Made by a program: the position numbers and the translations under genes. Shown here in pieces: positions 33,670 to 44,600 of a stretch of DNA of 64,000 nucleotides (positions within the stretch are counted from its first letter, which is position 1; each line of letters starts with the position of its first letter). Below the pieces are notes generated by a model that worked only from the letters and a program-made list of their open reading frames with translations, did no database searches and was not told where the DNA came from. This DNA is from Paraburkholderia hiiakae (lineage in GTDB: Bacteria > Pseudomonadota > Gammaproteobacteria > Burkholderiales > Burkholderiaceae): NCBI RefSeq assembly GCF_904848665.1, contig NZ_CAJHCQ010000005.1, positions 62,001-126,000 on the forward strand. Direction: 5' to 3'.

Positions 33670-33835
33670 TCCGCGCTTGACCGGCCGCAAGCTTCCAATC
33701 CGGCCCCGCGTCCGTTTGACACTTCCTGACAACAGCGCTTCGAGATTCCGCTAGATTCGCGCGGATCAAAGCCTGCCCCTGGCGCTTCTTGCACCGTTGC
33801 GCCCGGGCTTTCCGAACACGCTGGAGTCAATCGAA

Positions 33836-34729
33836 ATGTCACGCATGTCCCGATCCATCCGCGCCCTGTGCCTGCTCTCGTTCACTTCGGTGGCGGCGAG
33901 CACGCTGGCGCCTACACTCGCCCACGCAGCCGAAGCGGCAACCCTCACTTCCGCGGCCGCAGCGCTGCCCGCGGGCGCCGCCGCGCTCGTCAACGGGCAG
34001 GCCATCGCGCAATCCGCGCTCGACACGGCAGTGGGCAACGTGGTCAGCCGCACCGGCGCGGCCGACACGCCGCAACTGCGCGCCACGCTCAAGGACGACC
34101 TGATCGCACGCGAACTGCTGCGCCAGCAGGCCGTGCTCGGGCACTACGACCAGCGCCCCGAGATCGCGCAGTTCCCCGACGCCGAAAAGACCGACGCCGA
34201 GATCCGCGCGTGGATTCTGGACAACGTGCACGCGCCGAAGATCACGGACAGCGAGATCAAATCGCGCTACGAATCGGTCATCGCGACGCTCGGCAAGGAA
34301 GAGTACAAGCCGGAGGTGATCGCCGTGGCCGACGAGGCAACCGCGAACACCGTGCTCGCGGCGGTGAAGGGCGGTCAGCCGTTCGCCGATCTGGCGCGCC
34401 AGTACGGCATCGGCGAGACGAAGGCGACCGGCGGCGAGATGCCATGGGTGAGCTTCAGGCTGCCGCTCACCGAAGGCAACACGCACGGCGTGCCCATGCC
34501 GCTCGCGCAGGTCATCACGGGTCTCGCTCCCGGCGAAACCTCGCCACAGCCGCTGAAGGCTGGCGACGGCTGGCTGATTGTGCGCCTCGAAAGCAAGCGT
34601 CCGATGCAGGTGCCGACGTACGATTCGGCGAAAGAAGACATTCGTCGCCAGTTGCAAGACGAGGCCATGCAGGCCGCGCTCGGACAACGCGTGGCCGAAC
34701 TGGCGCGCTCGGCGACGATCGTGCAGTGA
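33836..34729 (+). CDS. Periplasmic parvulin-type peptidyl-prolyl isomerase
   Basis: A 297-residue exported folding factor. The signal peptide covers about residues 1-32 (LCLLSFTSVAASTLAPTLAH). A helical SurA/PrsA-like N-terminal region follows (VNGQAIAQSALDTAVGNVVS and LKDDLIARELLRQQAVLG). The parvulin domain spans about 150-255 (FADLARQYGIGETKATGGEM, PLAQVITGLAPGETSPQPLK and GWLIVRLESKRP). It should isomerise X-Pro bonds in envelope proteins. Start ATG with GGAG 9 bases upstream. It lies 214 bases after the penicillin-binding protein gene and is followed by a clear terminator. Confidence 0.9.
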   Translation: MSRMSRSIRALCLLSFTSVAASTLAPTLAHAAEAATLTSAAAALPAGAAALVNGQAIAQSALDTAVGNVVSRTGAADTPQLRATLKDDLIARELLRQQAVLGHYDQRPEIAQFPDAEKTDAEIRAWILDNVHAPKITDSEIKSRYESVIATLGKEEYKPEVIAVADEATANTVLAAVKGGQPFADLARQYGIGETKATGGEMPWVSFRLPLTEGNTHGVPMPLAQVITGLAPGETSPQPLKAGDGWLIVRLESKRPMQVPTYDSAKEDIRRQLQDEAMQAALGQRVAELARSATIVQ

Positions 34730-34762
34730 GGCGGCGCGCGGCATCTGCCGCGCAGCTCACGA

Positions 34763-34799
34763 AAAAAGGCGGCGTCCTGTGACGCCGCCTTTTTCTTTT
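34763..34799. terminator. Bidirectional terminator
   Basis: AAAAAGGCGGCGTC at 34763-34776 pairs with GACGCCGCCTTTTT at 34781-34794 around CTGT, continuing CTTTT. It lies between the convergent parvulin and chemoreceptor genes, with T-runs on both strands. Confidence 0.9.
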
Positions 34800-34830
34800 G
34801 CTGGGCACTGCGAATCATGCCCGGAAGGTG

Positions 34831-36822
34831 CTACGCGCGTGACTCGTGCACCTTGAACACGGAAACGAGCTCGGCGAGCGCAGCCGCGTGATCGTTGAGC
34901 GCGGCGGCGGCGCGCTCGGCGTCGCCCACGAGTGCAGCGCTCTGCTGCGTCGCCGCGCCGATCTGCGAAACCGCGATGTTCACCTGCTCGATGCCGCCCG
35001 ACTGTTCGCGCGAGGCCACGCTGATCTCGCCGATGATCGAGCGCATTTCATCCACGCGCGCGACGATGCCGCGCATGGTCGTGCTCGCTTCGCCGGCAAT
35101 GCGATAACCCGTCTCGACTGTCGACGACGATTCGGTGATCAGCGCCGAGATCTCCTTGGCCGCCGCAGCGCTGCGCTGCGCGAGCGCGCGCACTTCGCTC
35201 GCCACCACGGCGAAGCCCTTGCCGTGCTCGCCCGCGCGCGCCGCTTCCACGGCCGCGTTGAGCGCGAGGATGTTGGTCTGGAACGCGATGCCGTCGATCA
35301 CGCCGGTGATCTCTGCGATCTTCTGCGACGCGCGGCTGATGTCGTTCATCGTTTCCACGACACGGCCCACGGCGCGGCCGCCGTCGAGCGCGGCTTCGGC
35401 TGCGCTGGTCACTACGCTGTTCGCGCGCGTCGCGTGGTCGGCGTTTTGCTGCACGGTGGAGGTGAGCTCTTCCATGCTCGCCGCCGTCTCTTCCAGACTG
35501 CTCGCCTGACTTGCGATGCGCGAAGCAATCTCGCCGCTGCCCTGTGCGATGCGCGAGGTGTCCTCGCTCATCTGCGCCGTGGCGCTGCGCACCTGCGCGA
35601 CGATCTGTGCGAGGCCCACGCCGATGCCGTCGATGGCGTGCGTGAGTCGGCCGATCTCGTCGGCGCCCGCCGCGCCCTGCGCGTTCGCCGCATTGCCGCT
35701 GCCGATGCGCACCGTGAGGTCGCCCGCGGCGAGCTGGCCGGCGGCAAGCGCTGCGGCGTCGAGCGGCTGGCTCACGAGGCGGCGCGCCGCATAAATCGAA
35801 AGCGCCGCGAAGAGCGCGACCAGCACGAGGCCGATAACCGCGAAGCGGTCGCGCGTGGCGTTCACGTCGGCCATGATCTCGTCGCGTACGGCGACGCCGC
35901 CCACGAGCCATTGCCACTGCGGCACGCTCACGAACGAGACGAACTTCGCGCGCGCATCGCGCTCGTCACGCGTCGAGTCGGCGGAGGTGTAGTCGAGCGT
36001 GCCATCGCGCGCCTCGAGCATGCGCGACCAGGGCGCGTCAGCGTCGTCGTAGTGTTTGCCGACGGCGCCCGGATGCACGAGGAAGGTGCCGCGCGTCGGG
36101 CCGTTCGAAGCGTCCATCACGAAGTAATAGCCGCTCTCGCCGATCTTGAGCCTCGCGATCTCGCTCTTGAGCGCGTCGATCTGCGCGCCCACGTCCACGC
36201 CGACGAAGAGCGCGCCGATCACGTGGCCGCTCGCGTCGAGAATCGGCTTGTACTGCGTGATGTACTGTTTGCCGAACAACTGGGCGAGGCCGGTATAGGT
36301 ACGGTTGGCAAGCACCGGGCCGTACGCGGGGCCATTGCGGTCGAGCAGCGTGCCGATCGCGCGCGAGCCGTCCTGCTTCTTGAGCGAGGTGGTCACGCGC
36401 ACGAAGTCGTCGCCGCTGCGCGCGAAAATCGTGGCGATTTCGCCGCTGCGCGCGAGAAACTGGTCGGGCACCGTGAAGTCCAGGTTCAGCACGTGGTCGC
36501 CGGACTTGAAGACCGGCGTGGCCTTGCCGCCAATGTCGACCGTTTGCGTGGGATCGAGCGTGAAAGCGCCGGGCAGGAAGCTCTCGAAGAGCTGCATGGC
36601 GCGGTTGACTTCCGCGTCGAGCGCGCCGTCGATCAGCGAGATCGACGAGGCGACCGACTGGTCCTTTTCGGTGATGCGCGCGCGCACCTGGTCGCCGACC
36701 TGCGTTGCCGCCGAGTGCGTGATCGCCCACGTGAAGGCGGCAAAGATTGCCGCAACGAGCACGCACGATAGCAAGGCGAGGCGCACGCCGACGCTCGCGC
36801 GGCCTGATAAGCGTGAAAGCAT
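34831..36822 (-). CDS. Methyl-accepting chemotaxis protein with Cache-type sensor
   Basis: A 663-residue chemoreceptor. TM1 is at about residues 12-34. A large periplasmic domain to about 325 belongs to the Cache_3-Cache_2 type: [40 protein letters not shown] and [22 protein letters not shown]2 ([20 protein letters not shown]) and HAMP follow, then the signalling domain with tip [20 protein letters not shown] and [20 protein letters not shown]. Such Cache domains bind organic acids or other small ligands. Start at 36822; the upstream open frame to 36882 is ignored. No che genes are close by. It ends in VFKVHESRA without a CheR-docking motif. Confidence 0.93.
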   Translation of the reverse strand: MLSRLSGRASVGVRLALLSCVLVAAIFAAFTWAITHSAATQVGDQVRARITEKDQSVASSISLIDGALDAEVNRAMQLFESFLPGAFTLDPTQTVDIGGKATPVFKSGDHVLNLDFTVPDQFLARSGEIATIFARSGDDFVRVTTSLKKQDGSRAIGTLLDRNGPAYGPVLANRTYTGLAQLFGKQYITQYKPILDASGHVIGALFVGVDVGAQIDALKSEIARLKIGESGYYFVMDASNGPTRGTFLVHPGAVGKHYDDADAPWSRMLEARDGTLDYTSADSTRDERDARAKFVSFVSVPQWQWLVGGVAVRDEIMADVNATRDRFAVIGLVLVALFAALSIYAARRLVSQPLDAAALAAGQLAAGDLTVRIGSGNAANAQGAAGADEIGRLTHAIDGIGVGLAQIVAQVRSATAQMSEDTSRIAQGSGEIASRIASQASSLEETAASMEELTSTVQQNADHATRANSVVTSAAEAALDGGRAVGRVVETMNDISRASQKIAEITGVIDGIAFQTNILALNAAVEAARAGEHGKGFAVVASEVRALAQRSAAAAKEISALITESSSTVETGYRIAGEASTTMRGIVARVDEMRSIIGEISVASREQSGGIEQVNIAVSQIGAATQQSAALVGDAERAAAALNDHAAALAELVSVFKVHESRA

Positions 36823-37021
36823 GAGTTCGGTTCCGGAGTAGAGCTTGTAAGGAAGGAACCTGCGCCCTCGAGGCGCTGGCATGACGCATTACGGCGCGTG
36901 TGCGCGATCCTTTAGGGGTAGGCGTGAAAAACCCCACAATTTCATACGGAATGCGAGCGATTACGCGATTTTGCGTCGTAAAGAATGAGACGATTCGGAT
37001 TCCAAAAAGAAAGTCGGAACG

Positions 37022-37048
37022 AAGAAAAGGGCGCATGAAGCGCCCTTT
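37022..37048 (-). terminator. Rho-independent terminator of copA
   Basis: On the minus strand AAAGGGCGC (37048-37040) pairs with GCGCCCTTT (37034-37026) around a 5-base loop and runs into TTTTCTTC. It lies 42 bases after the copA stop. Confidence 0.75.
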
Positions 37049-37089
37049 CGTTATATTCCATACGATACTTCGTGCAGTGAATTTGTGCG

Positions 37090-39549
37090 TTAGCGGCTTG
37101 CCCGCCAGGTTCTGAGCAGTAGCGCGTTTGTCACGACGCTCACGCTCGAAAACGCCATCGCCGCGCCAGCGAGCATGGGATTGAGCAGGCCGAAGGCGGC
37201 GAGCGGAATCCCGATCAGGTTGTAGATGAACGCCCAGAACAGGTTCTGCTGAATCTTGCGCCACGTGCGCCGCGAAATATCGATTGCGGCAGCAACGAGC
37301 GCCGGGTCGCCGCGCATGAGCGTGATGCCCGCCGCGTGCATGGCGACGTCGGTGCCCGTGGCCATGGCAATACCGATGTCGGCGGCGGCGAGCGCGGGTG
37401 CGTCGTTGATGCCGTCGCCGGCCATCGCGACGATGCCGCCGCTCTTGATCTTGAGGTCGCGGATCGTGCGCGCCTTGTCGTCGGGCAGCACTTGCGCGTG
37501 GACTTCGTCGATGCCGAGCTGCGCGGCCACGGCCGCCGCGCTGCCCGCGTTGTCGCCGGTCACGAGCACGCTGCGGACGCCCATCTTCTTGAGGCTCGTA
37601 ATGGCTTCGCGCGCGGTGGGCTTCACCGTGTCGCCGAACGCGAGCAACGCGAGGACGCCGCCGTGCGGATCGAACAACCACGACACCGTATTACCAGCCC
37701 CTTCGAGCGAACGCGCGCGCGCCGCGAGCGTGACCGGCACGGTCAGCGCCAACTCGTCGAGCCAGCGGCCGCTGCCGATTGCGAGGCGCCGCCCGTTCAC
37801 TTCGGCCTCCACGCCGCGCCCCGGCACCGCGCGCGCATGGGCGGCGGCGACCCAAGCGGCGCCTTGCGCTTGAGCCTCATACGCCTGCACCACGGCCTTC
37901 GCGAGCGGGTGGTCGCTTTGCCGCTGCACGGCGGCGGCGAGTGCGAGCGTCTCGTTGCGTTCGAGACCATCGGCCGCTTCGAATGCAGTGAGCGAGGGCT
38001 GGCCGAGCGTGAGCGTGCCGGTCTTGTCGAAGGCGACCACGCTCACGTTGTGGGCGGTCTCCAATGCTTCGGCATCCTTGATGAGCACGCCATGGCGCGC
38101 GGCGACACCGGTGCCCGCCATGATCGCGGCGGGGGTAGCGAGGCCGAGCGCGCACGGGCAGGCGATCACGAGCACGGCCACAGCGTTGAGGATCGCCGTT
38201 TCGGCGCCCGCGCCCGCGAACAACCAGCCGCCCAGCGTGATGACCGCGATCACGAGAATCGCGGGGACGAACACGGCGCTCACACGGTCGACGAGACGCT
38301 GGATCGGCGCCTTTTCGGCCTGCGCGCTTTCCACGAGGCGAATGATGCGTGCGAGTGTGGTTTCCGCGCCGATGGCCGTGGTGCGCACGGCGATCGCGCC
38401 TTCGCCGTTGATCGAGCCGGCGGTGACGGGATCGTCGGGCGCTTTCGGCACCGGCAGGCTTTCGCCCGTGATGAGCGATTCGTCGATGTGGCTACGGCCT
38501 TCCAGCACGACGCCGTCCACAGGCACGCGTTCGCCGGGGCGCACGACCACGATGGTGCCCACGCGCACCTGAGCGAGCGGGACTTCGCGCTCCTCTGCGC
38601 GAGCGCCGTCATCGACGCGGATGCGCGCGCGATCGGGCCGCAGCGCGTTGAGGGCGCGGATCGCGTCGGTTGTCTGCCGTTTCGCGCGCGCTTCTAGCCA
38701 TTTGCCGAAGCGCACGAGCGTGATGACGACCGCCGAAGCCTCGAAATACAGATGTGCCATGTCGCCGGGGTGCACGAGCATGGCGTAGACGCTCACGCCA
38801 TACGCAGCCGAGGTGCCAAGCGCGACCAGCAGATCCATGTTGCCCGCGCCCGCACGCACGGCCTTCCAGGCGGCGCGGTAGAAGCGCGCGCCGAACACGA
38901 ACTGCACGACGCTCGCGAGCGCGAGCTGCACGGCTGCGGGCAGCATCCAGTCGAAGCCGAGCCAGTGGCCGAACATCGGCAGCACGAGCGGGGCCGTAAG
39001 CACGGCCGAGACCAGCACGGCGCGCCATTCGCGGCGTGCTTCGTCGCCCGCTGCGGCTTTTTTCGCCGGGGCGGAGTCGACGTCGGCGGCGAGCGGCGTG
39101 GCTTCATAGCCGGCCTTCTTGACGGCCGCGACGAGCTGGTCCTGCAATTCGCCTGTGAGTGGCGAGCGTGTGTTGACGGTGGCCTGCTCGGTGGCGAGGT
39201 TCACGCTCACGCCTGCCACGCCTGGCACGCGCGCGAGCGCCTTCTCGACGCGGTTCGCGCACGACGCGCAAGTCATCCCGCCGATGGCGAGCGTGGCGGT
39301 TTCCGTGGCGACGGGCACGGCTTCGTAGCCGGCCTTTTCGACGGCGGCGACGAGTGCGGCGGGCGCGACGCCGCCGCTAGCCTCGACGGTGGCCTTTTCG
39401 GTGGCGAGGTTGACCGAGGCGCGCGTGACGCCCGGCACTTTGGCAAGCGCCTTTTCGACGCGCATGGCGCACGAGGCGCACGTCATGCCGTGGACCTCGA
39501 GTTCGGCCACGGCGGTATCGGCGCGTTCTGCGACTAGGGGTTCGTTCAT
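37090..39549 (-). CDS. copA: Copper-exporting P1B-type ATPase
   Basis: An 819-residue inner-membrane copper pump. Two N-terminal metal-binding domains each carry GMTCASC (Cys24/Cys27 and Cys94/Cys97). The TM region contains the metal site [10 protein letters not shown] (C464-P-C466), which is typical of Cu+ ATPases. The actuator has TGES. The phosphorylation site is DKTGTLT at D508, and the hinge [10 protein letters not shown] is at about 705-712. It expels Cu+ from the cytoplasm. Start at 39549. A MerR/CueR-type promoter with a 19-base spacer lies just upstream, so it should be copper-induced. No cueR or chaperone copZ is visible next to it; the regulator must be elsewhere. Confidence 0.96.
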   Translation of the reverse strand: MNEPLVAERADTAVAELEVHGMTCASCAMRVEKALAKVPGVTRASVNLATEKATVEASGGVAPAALVAAVEKAGYEAVPVATETATLAIGGMTCASCANRVEKALARVPGVAGVSVNLATEQATVNTRSPLTGELQDQLVAAVKKAGYEATPLAADVDSAPAKKAAAGDEARREWRAVLVSAVLTAPLVLPMFGHWLGFDWMLPAAVQLALASVVQFVFGARFYRAAWKAVRAGAGNMDLLVALGTSAAYGVSVYAMLVHPGDMAHLYFEASAVVITLVRFGKWLEARAKRQTTDAIRALNALRPDRARIRVDDGARAEEREVPLAQVRVGTIVVVRPGERVPVDGVVLEGRSHIDESLITGESLPVPKAPDDPVTAGSINGEGAIAVRTTAIGAETTLARIIRLVESAQAEKAPIQRLVDRVSAVFVPAILVIAVITLGGWLFAGAGAETAILNAVAVLVIACPCALGLATPAAIMAGTGVAARHGVLIKDAEALETAHNVSVVAFDKTGTLTLGQPSLTAFEAADGLERNETLALAAAVQRQSDHPLAKAVVQAYEAQAQGAAWVAAAHARAVPGRGVEAEVNGRRLAIGSGRWLDELALTVPVTLAARARSLEGAGNTVSWLFDPHGGVLALLAFGDTVKPTAREAITSLKKMGVRSVLVTGDNAGSAAAVAAQLGIDEVHAQVLPDDKARTIRDLKIKSGGIVAMAGDGINDAPALAAADIGIAMATGTDVAMHAAGITLMRGDPALVAAAIDISRRTWRKIQQNLFWAFIYNLIGIPLAAFGLLNPMLAGAAMAFSSVSVVTNALLLRTWRASR

Positions 39550-39587
39550 GATGATGGTGCGAGCACTGGCTGTAATCGATGTTAGGC

Positions 39588-39618
39588 AGTATCTACGTTC
39601 CCATCATGGGAAGGTCAA
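39588..39618 (-). promoter_or_regulatory. CueR/MerR-type promoter and operator of copA
   Basis: On the minus strand TTGACC (39618-39613) and GATACT (39593-39588) are separated by 19 bases, the overlong spacer that MerR-family activators correct. The spacer is filled by a dyad: on the plus strand ACGTTCCCAT at 39595-39604, C, then ATGGGAAGGT at 39606-39615, with one mismatch. TTCCC/GGGAA matches known CueR boxes. It lies 39 bases before the copA start. Confidence 0.85.
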
Positions 39619-39842
39619 GGGGCGCGACACTGCGTGTAGGTCCTGAGAGCAAGCTACACGGCTGTAAGGCAATATTCCACGCTGTAGTCTTTTCAGGCCC
39701 ATGCGCGAGCGATACGATACCAACCGGCGGCATTGGCGCCTTGCCGCGCGCATTTCACTACGGCCCTGGGGGGGCCCGCGCGCGGAGTGGGTAGCCGGTC
39801 GACGTCACTTCATGGACCGCCCGCACCGAATACAACCAACAA

Positions 39843-41306
39843 ATGACAACAATACATCGAGCATTCTCGTCGCACCGTAGCTGCTCCGTGCTTGCCTGCC
39901 TTGCCTTGATTGCCGGATGCGCCTCGGCGCCAAGCGACGTTGCGCCGAAAAGCAACGGCTGGATGAAGGACGAAGTCTCCGATTCCTATGTGTTCGGCTA
40001 TCCAGTCGTGCTGATGGACGTGTCGCGCGAAGCCGCCACGGGCACGGGCCCCGGCCAGGCCGCGCCGAACACGCTGCGCCACGCGCAGTCGCTGCCGCCG
40101 GTCGGGGCTTCGAGCCCGCCCGAACCCAACCTCGACACGCTGGCTTCCAGCGGCTGGCTCGACGTCTCGCGCGAGCCGGTGCTCGTCACGCTGCCCGACA
40201 CGCACGGCCGCTACATGGACGCGCGCGCGCTCGACATGTGGACGAATGTCGTCTGGTCGACGGGCGCGGCGCAAACCGGCGAACGTGTCAGCGGTCTGAA
40301 AGCGCAAACGATTGCATTCGTTCCGGCCGGCTGGAAGGGCACGCTGCCTGCGCGCGTGAAGCGCGTGGACGTGACGACGCGCTACGTGTGGTTCCTCGCG
40401 CGTATCCAGACGCGCGGCGGCGGCGACCTCGCGGCCGTGCGGCGGCTGCAGCGCGGCCTGCAGGTCACGGCCCTGTCTGACTGGGACGATCGCGGCGCGC
40501 GCGGCAAGGCCGGCGCACGCGGCAACGGCGGCGCGCGCGGCAACGAGCCGACCGGCGCCACGCAGAGCGGCGATCCGGTGGCGCCGGGCACGCCGTCCGC
40601 CCAGGTCGCGGCGCTCGATGCGAACGGTTTCTTCGACCGCCTCGCGCAGGCGCTGGACGACAACCCGCCCACGGCTGACGACGCGCATGCGCTCAAGATT
40701 CTCGGCGACATTGGCGTGCATCCGGGCGACCCGGCGCAACTGCCCACGGGCGCGAAGGACGCCGCGGTCGTGAAGGCAGGTCTCGCGGACGCCCGCACGC
40801 GCGTCGCGACGCCGCCACCCAACCTGCTGGCGGGCAACGGCTGGCTCTGGGTAGGCGACGACGCGGGCAACTACGGCCCCGACTACGCGCTGCGGGCCTA
40901 CGCGGCGTACACGTCGCCGGGTCTTCCGACTACCCGCGACGAAGTGCGTGCCCGCGTGAGCCAGGACGGCGACGGTCATGCGCTCAACGGCGCGAACCGC
41001 TACACGATCCACTTCACGGCGAAGCAGTTGCCGCCGGTGCGCGGCTTCTGGTCTATCACGGCCTATACGACCGACGGCGCGCTCGACGCCGACGCACCCG
41101 TGCGCGTGGCGTTCGGCGACCGCAGCGGCGCGCGACGCAACCGCGACGGCTCGCTCGACGTGCACGTGAGCGCCGAGCGGCCGCGCGGCGGCGCGAACTG
41201 GGTGCCGGCGCCGCATGGCGACTTCCGCCTTGTGATGCGGCTCTACGCCGCAAAGCCACAAGCAACCGATGGCAGCTGGCAACCGCCCGCCGTCGAGCGG
41301 CAGTAA
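39843..41306 (+). CDS. DUF1254/DUF1214-type lipoprotein
   Basis: A 487-residue putative lipoprotein. The signal ends in lipobox LIAGC at about residues 22-26. The mature part has the DUF1254 features (SDSYVFGYPVVLMDVSREAA, DTHGRYMDARALDMWTNVVW). The C-terminal DUF1214 features are NRYTIHFTAKQLPPVRGFWS, ITAYTTDGALDADAP and DGSLDVHVSAERP. A Gly/Arg-rich insert at about 215-235 (RGARGKAGARGNGGARGNEP) is unusual. The function of this widespread envelope family is unknown. It is divergent from copA with a 293-base gap and ends before a strong terminator. Confidence 0.88.
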   Translation: MTTIHRAFSSHRSCSVLACLALIAGCASAPSDVAPKSNGWMKDEVSDSYVFGYPVVLMDVSREAATGTGPGQAAPNTLRHAQSLPPVGASSPPEPNLDTLASSGWLDVSREPVLVTLPDTHGRYMDARALDMWTNVVWSTGAAQTGERVSGLKAQTIAFVPAGWKGTLPARVKRVDVTTRYVWFLARIQTRGGGDLAAVRRLQRGLQVTALSDWDDRGARGKAGARGNGGARGNEPTGATQSGDPVAPGTPSAQVAALDANGFFDRLAQALDDNPPTADDAHALKILGDIGVHPGDPAQLPTGAKDAAVVKAGLADARTRVATPPPNLLAGNGWLWVGDDAGNYGPDYALRAYAAYTSPGLPTTRDEVRARVSQDGDGHALNGANRYTIHFTAKQLPPVRGFWSITAYTTDGALDADAPVRVAFGDRSGARRNRDGSLDVHVSAERPRGGANWVPAPHGDFRLVMRLYAAKPQATDGSWQPPAVERQ

Positions 41307-41310
41307 GCGC

Positions 41311-41340
41311 TGAACCAGGCTGACTCAGGCTGAACCAGGC
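41311..41340. repeat. Three tandem 10-bp repeats
   Basis: TGAACCAGGC, TGACTCAGGC and TGAACCAGGC follow each other without spacing, 4 bases after a stop codon. Units one and three are identical, the middle differs at two bases. Confidence 0.7.
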
Positions 41341-41374
41341 GTTGACGGGACGCTGTCCCGCCAACGCTTTTTTT
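41339..41374 (+). terminator. Rho-independent terminator of the DUF1254 gene
   Basis: GCGTTG-A-CGGGAC (41339-41351) pairs with GTCCCG-C-CAACGC (41355-41367), with one mismatch, and is followed by seven T (41368-41374). Confidence 0.9.
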
Positions 41375-41635
41375 GCGCCGCATAAGCCCACTCGAGCGCG
41401 CAACGCCCGCGTTTCCCGCCCGCATTGTCATGCATCGCGCAACACGCGCGACCTGCGCCGGGCAATCACACTTCCGTTGTTACTTCTTGTTGCGCAATAC
41501 CTGCGCCGCAGGCGGCGTTTTCCCGCCGTCCGATCTTCTATCGGACCTATACTTCCGGCTGTCGGCATCCCCGGATTTCCGACTTCAGACCCACATCCCG
41601 CGGCGGGCCTGTTGCCGCCTTATCCGCAAGCAAGC

Positions 41636-44600
41636 ATGGCAAGCCTGAACAAAGCGTCGCTCAACTCTTCCTTGCAATCGGTGCGCGCCGTCGCGCGTGC
41701 GCCCCGCACCCGGCGCATCCTCACGGGCGTCGTCATCTTTCTCATTGTGTTCGGTCTGGTCGGCTTCTTCGCCGCGCCGCCCATCATTCGTCATGTCGCC
41801 GAACAGCAACTGAGCAAGCAACTCGAGCGCCCCGTCACGATCGGCCGCATCGCGCTCAATCCGTATACGCTGCGTCTCGAAGCGGACCGCGTGCGTATCG
41901 GCGAGCGCGGCGGCAATGGCGACTTCTTCGATGTTTCGCGCGCCGTCGTGCAGGCGTCGTGGTCGTCGATCTTTCGCGCGGCGCCCATCGTGGACGAACT
42001 GCGGCTCGACTCGCCGCGCGCCACGATCGTGCGGCTCGACGCGCAGCATTTCAACTTCTCGGACCTCATCGAGAAGTTCTCGACGCCCTCGAAACCGAAC
42101 AGTAAGCCCACGCAGTTTTCGGTTTCGAACATCCGCGTCGAGAACGGCCAGATCACCTTCGACGATCGCCTGCTCAACGAAAAGCACGTGATCGACCGCT
42201 GGTCGCTCGGCATTCCGTTCATCGCCACGCTGGCTTCCAAGACCGACATCTTCGTCCAGCCGATGTTGCGCGCGCGCATCGACGGCGCGAGCACGCTCGC
42301 TATCGACGGCAGGACCAAGCCGTTCTCCGCGACGCGCGAGTCGGAAGTGGAGTTGCGCCTGACCGACCTCGACGTGCCGAAGCTCCTCAGCTACGCGCCC
42401 ACGAAGCTGCCCGTCACGGTAAAAAGCGGCAAGCTCTCGACCAACCTCAAGCTCGATTTCGTGATGTCGGGCGAGCAGCCCACGCTGCGCGTGACGGGCA
42501 CGACCGACCTGAACGACTTCGACTCGACCGACAACGCCAACGCGCCGTTTTTCGGCGCGCGCAGCCTGCACGTGGCGGCGGCCTCGCTCGAACCGTTCAG
42601 CAACGTCTATCGCTTCGACGACATCCGGCTCGATGCGCCGACCGTCTGGCTCGCGCGCGACAAGCAAGGTGTGCTGAGCGTCGAAAAGCTGATGGGGACG
42701 CCGGCGGCGCAAAAGGAGCAGGCCGCGAACGCCGCGCCGGCATCGGGCGCATCCGGCGCTGCGGCAACGCAAGCGGCCCCCGCTGAAGCGAAGCCCACGC
42801 CGCTCGATCTGTCGATCCGCCAGTTCGCCCTCACGAGCGGCACCGTGCACGTGCATGACGAGGTGCCATCGCGGCCCACGGAATTCGACCTCACTGACGT
42901 CACGACCACGCTCACGAACTTCTCGACGACGGCGAAAGCGGGTGCGCCCTTTACGTTCGCGATGAACCTGCGCGACGGTGGCTCGGCGAAGGTGGCGGGC
43001 GCGGTCAGCCTCGCCGCCAGAACGGCCGATGCGAAGATCGAGCTTCAGCAGGTGGCGCTGCCGCTCTCCCAGCCCTATATCGACAATGCGACCGCCGCGC
43101 AGATCGTCGGCGGTAAGCTGAACCTCACGTCGCAGCTCAATGCCAACTGGGCGCAGCAGCCTGCCGTCGTGCAGGTCGGCCAGAGCACGCTCGGGCTCGA
43201 GTCGCTGAAGATCGCCGCACGCGGAGCGAACGCGCCGGCGATTACGCTCGCCCAGGGCACGGTGCAGGTGAGCGGCATCGATCTCAACGCGCGCAAGGCG
43301 CAAATCGCCTCGGTGGACTTGACCGGCCTCGTGGTGAACGCCGAGCGCCAGAAGGACGGCAAGATCGACCTGGCGCAGCTTGCCTCCGCGCATCAGGCGG
43401 CGCCCGAGCGCACGGCGATTCACGCGGCCCAGAAGTCGGTGCAGGAAGGGCCGGCCTGGCGCTACACGATCGATGCCCTCACGCTGAACAACGGCACGAT
43501 CAACTTCACGGACAGCTCGACGCAGCGCCCGGCGAAGCTCGCCATCACGCCGTTCGACCTGAAGATTCAGCAGATCAGCGACGACCTGCGGCACCCGCTG
43601 CCGATCGACCTGAAGGCGACCGTCAACCGCAAGGGCACACTGGCGCTGAGCGGCAAGATCAACCCCACGCCACTCACGGCGCAACTCAAGATCGACGCGA
43701 ACCGGCTCGACGCCGCCGCGTTCGAGCCTTACTTCGGCAATCAGCTCAATGCGGTGGTCGCAAGCGCGCTGCTCAACATGAACGGGCAGCTTTCCGTGGA
43801 GCAGGGCAAGGCGCTCAAGGCCAACTATCGCGGCGACGCGGCGCTCGTGGACGTGCGCATGCTCGACAAGGCCACGTCCGGCCCGTTCGCGGGCTGGCGC
43901 TCGCTCGCGCTCACGAATCTGAAGGCAAATTACGACGACGCGCGCGGCACCGACGTGGACGCGAGCCGCGTGACCTTCTCTGGTTTCTACGGCCGCGTAC
44001 TGCTCGACGCGCAGGGCAAGCTCAATCTCAAGGACGTGGTCGCGCATCAAACCGGCGCGGCGCAGTCGCTCACGCAGGACACGAGCAGCAAACCCGGCGC
44101 GCGCGAACCCGTGCCGCTTACGCCGCAAGCGGCGAGCGCACCCGTGCAGACCGCTTCCGCACCCGGGCCGGCTTCGGCGCCTGCCACGGTCGTGGCCGCG
44201 CAGGCGCCGAAGAATCCCGTGCGCCTGCACTTCGGCGAACTCGTGCTGCAAGACGGCCGCGTGAACTACGCCGACAACTTCATCAAGCCGAACTACACCG
44301 CCGACCTCGTGCAGATCCACGGCACGGTGGGTGCGTTCGGCACGGAATCGACGACGCCCGCGCCTGTGGATGTTTCCGCGAAGCTCAAGGCGAATGGGCC
44401 GCTCTCGATCAAGGGCACGGTGAACCCGCTCATCGAGAAGCCCTCGCTCGACCTCACGGCGAGCGCGCATGACATCGAGCTCACGAACCTTACGCCGTAC
44501 TCGGCGAAGTACGCGGGCTACCCGATCACGAAGGGCAAGCTCAACGTCGACCTGCATTACGCGCTCGCGAACGACCAGCTCACGGCGAACAACCATATCT

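Larger units (their letters stand above)
41307..41635. other. Intergenic region with tandem repeats and terminator
   Basis: This 329-base gap holds three tandem 10-base units (TGAACCAGGC, TGACTCAGGC, TGAACCAGGC at 41311-41340) and the terminator at 41339-41374. About 260 bases follow with no gene seen, probably carrying the promoter of the DUF748 gene. The DUF748 reading frame is open through it, but without family-like sequence. Confidence 0.5.

Noticed and set aside
31162..33732. 856-codon open frame antisense to the penicillin-binding protein gene
   Set aside because: No domain similarity; the plus strand encodes every PBP catalytic motif.
34846..36771. 641-codon open frame antisense to the Cache chemoreceptor
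   Set aside because: His/Arg/Ala-rich low-complexity translation typical of antisense frames in GC-rich DNA; the minus-strand gene has all receptor domains.
36900..37115. 71-codon open frame between the chemoreceptor and copA
   Set aside because: It runs through the copA terminator and into the copA coding region; no ribosome site or similarity.
41342..41635. 98-residue N-terminal extension of the DUF748 frame
   Set aside because: It would start inside the upstream terminator and places irrelevant sequence before the signal anchor.
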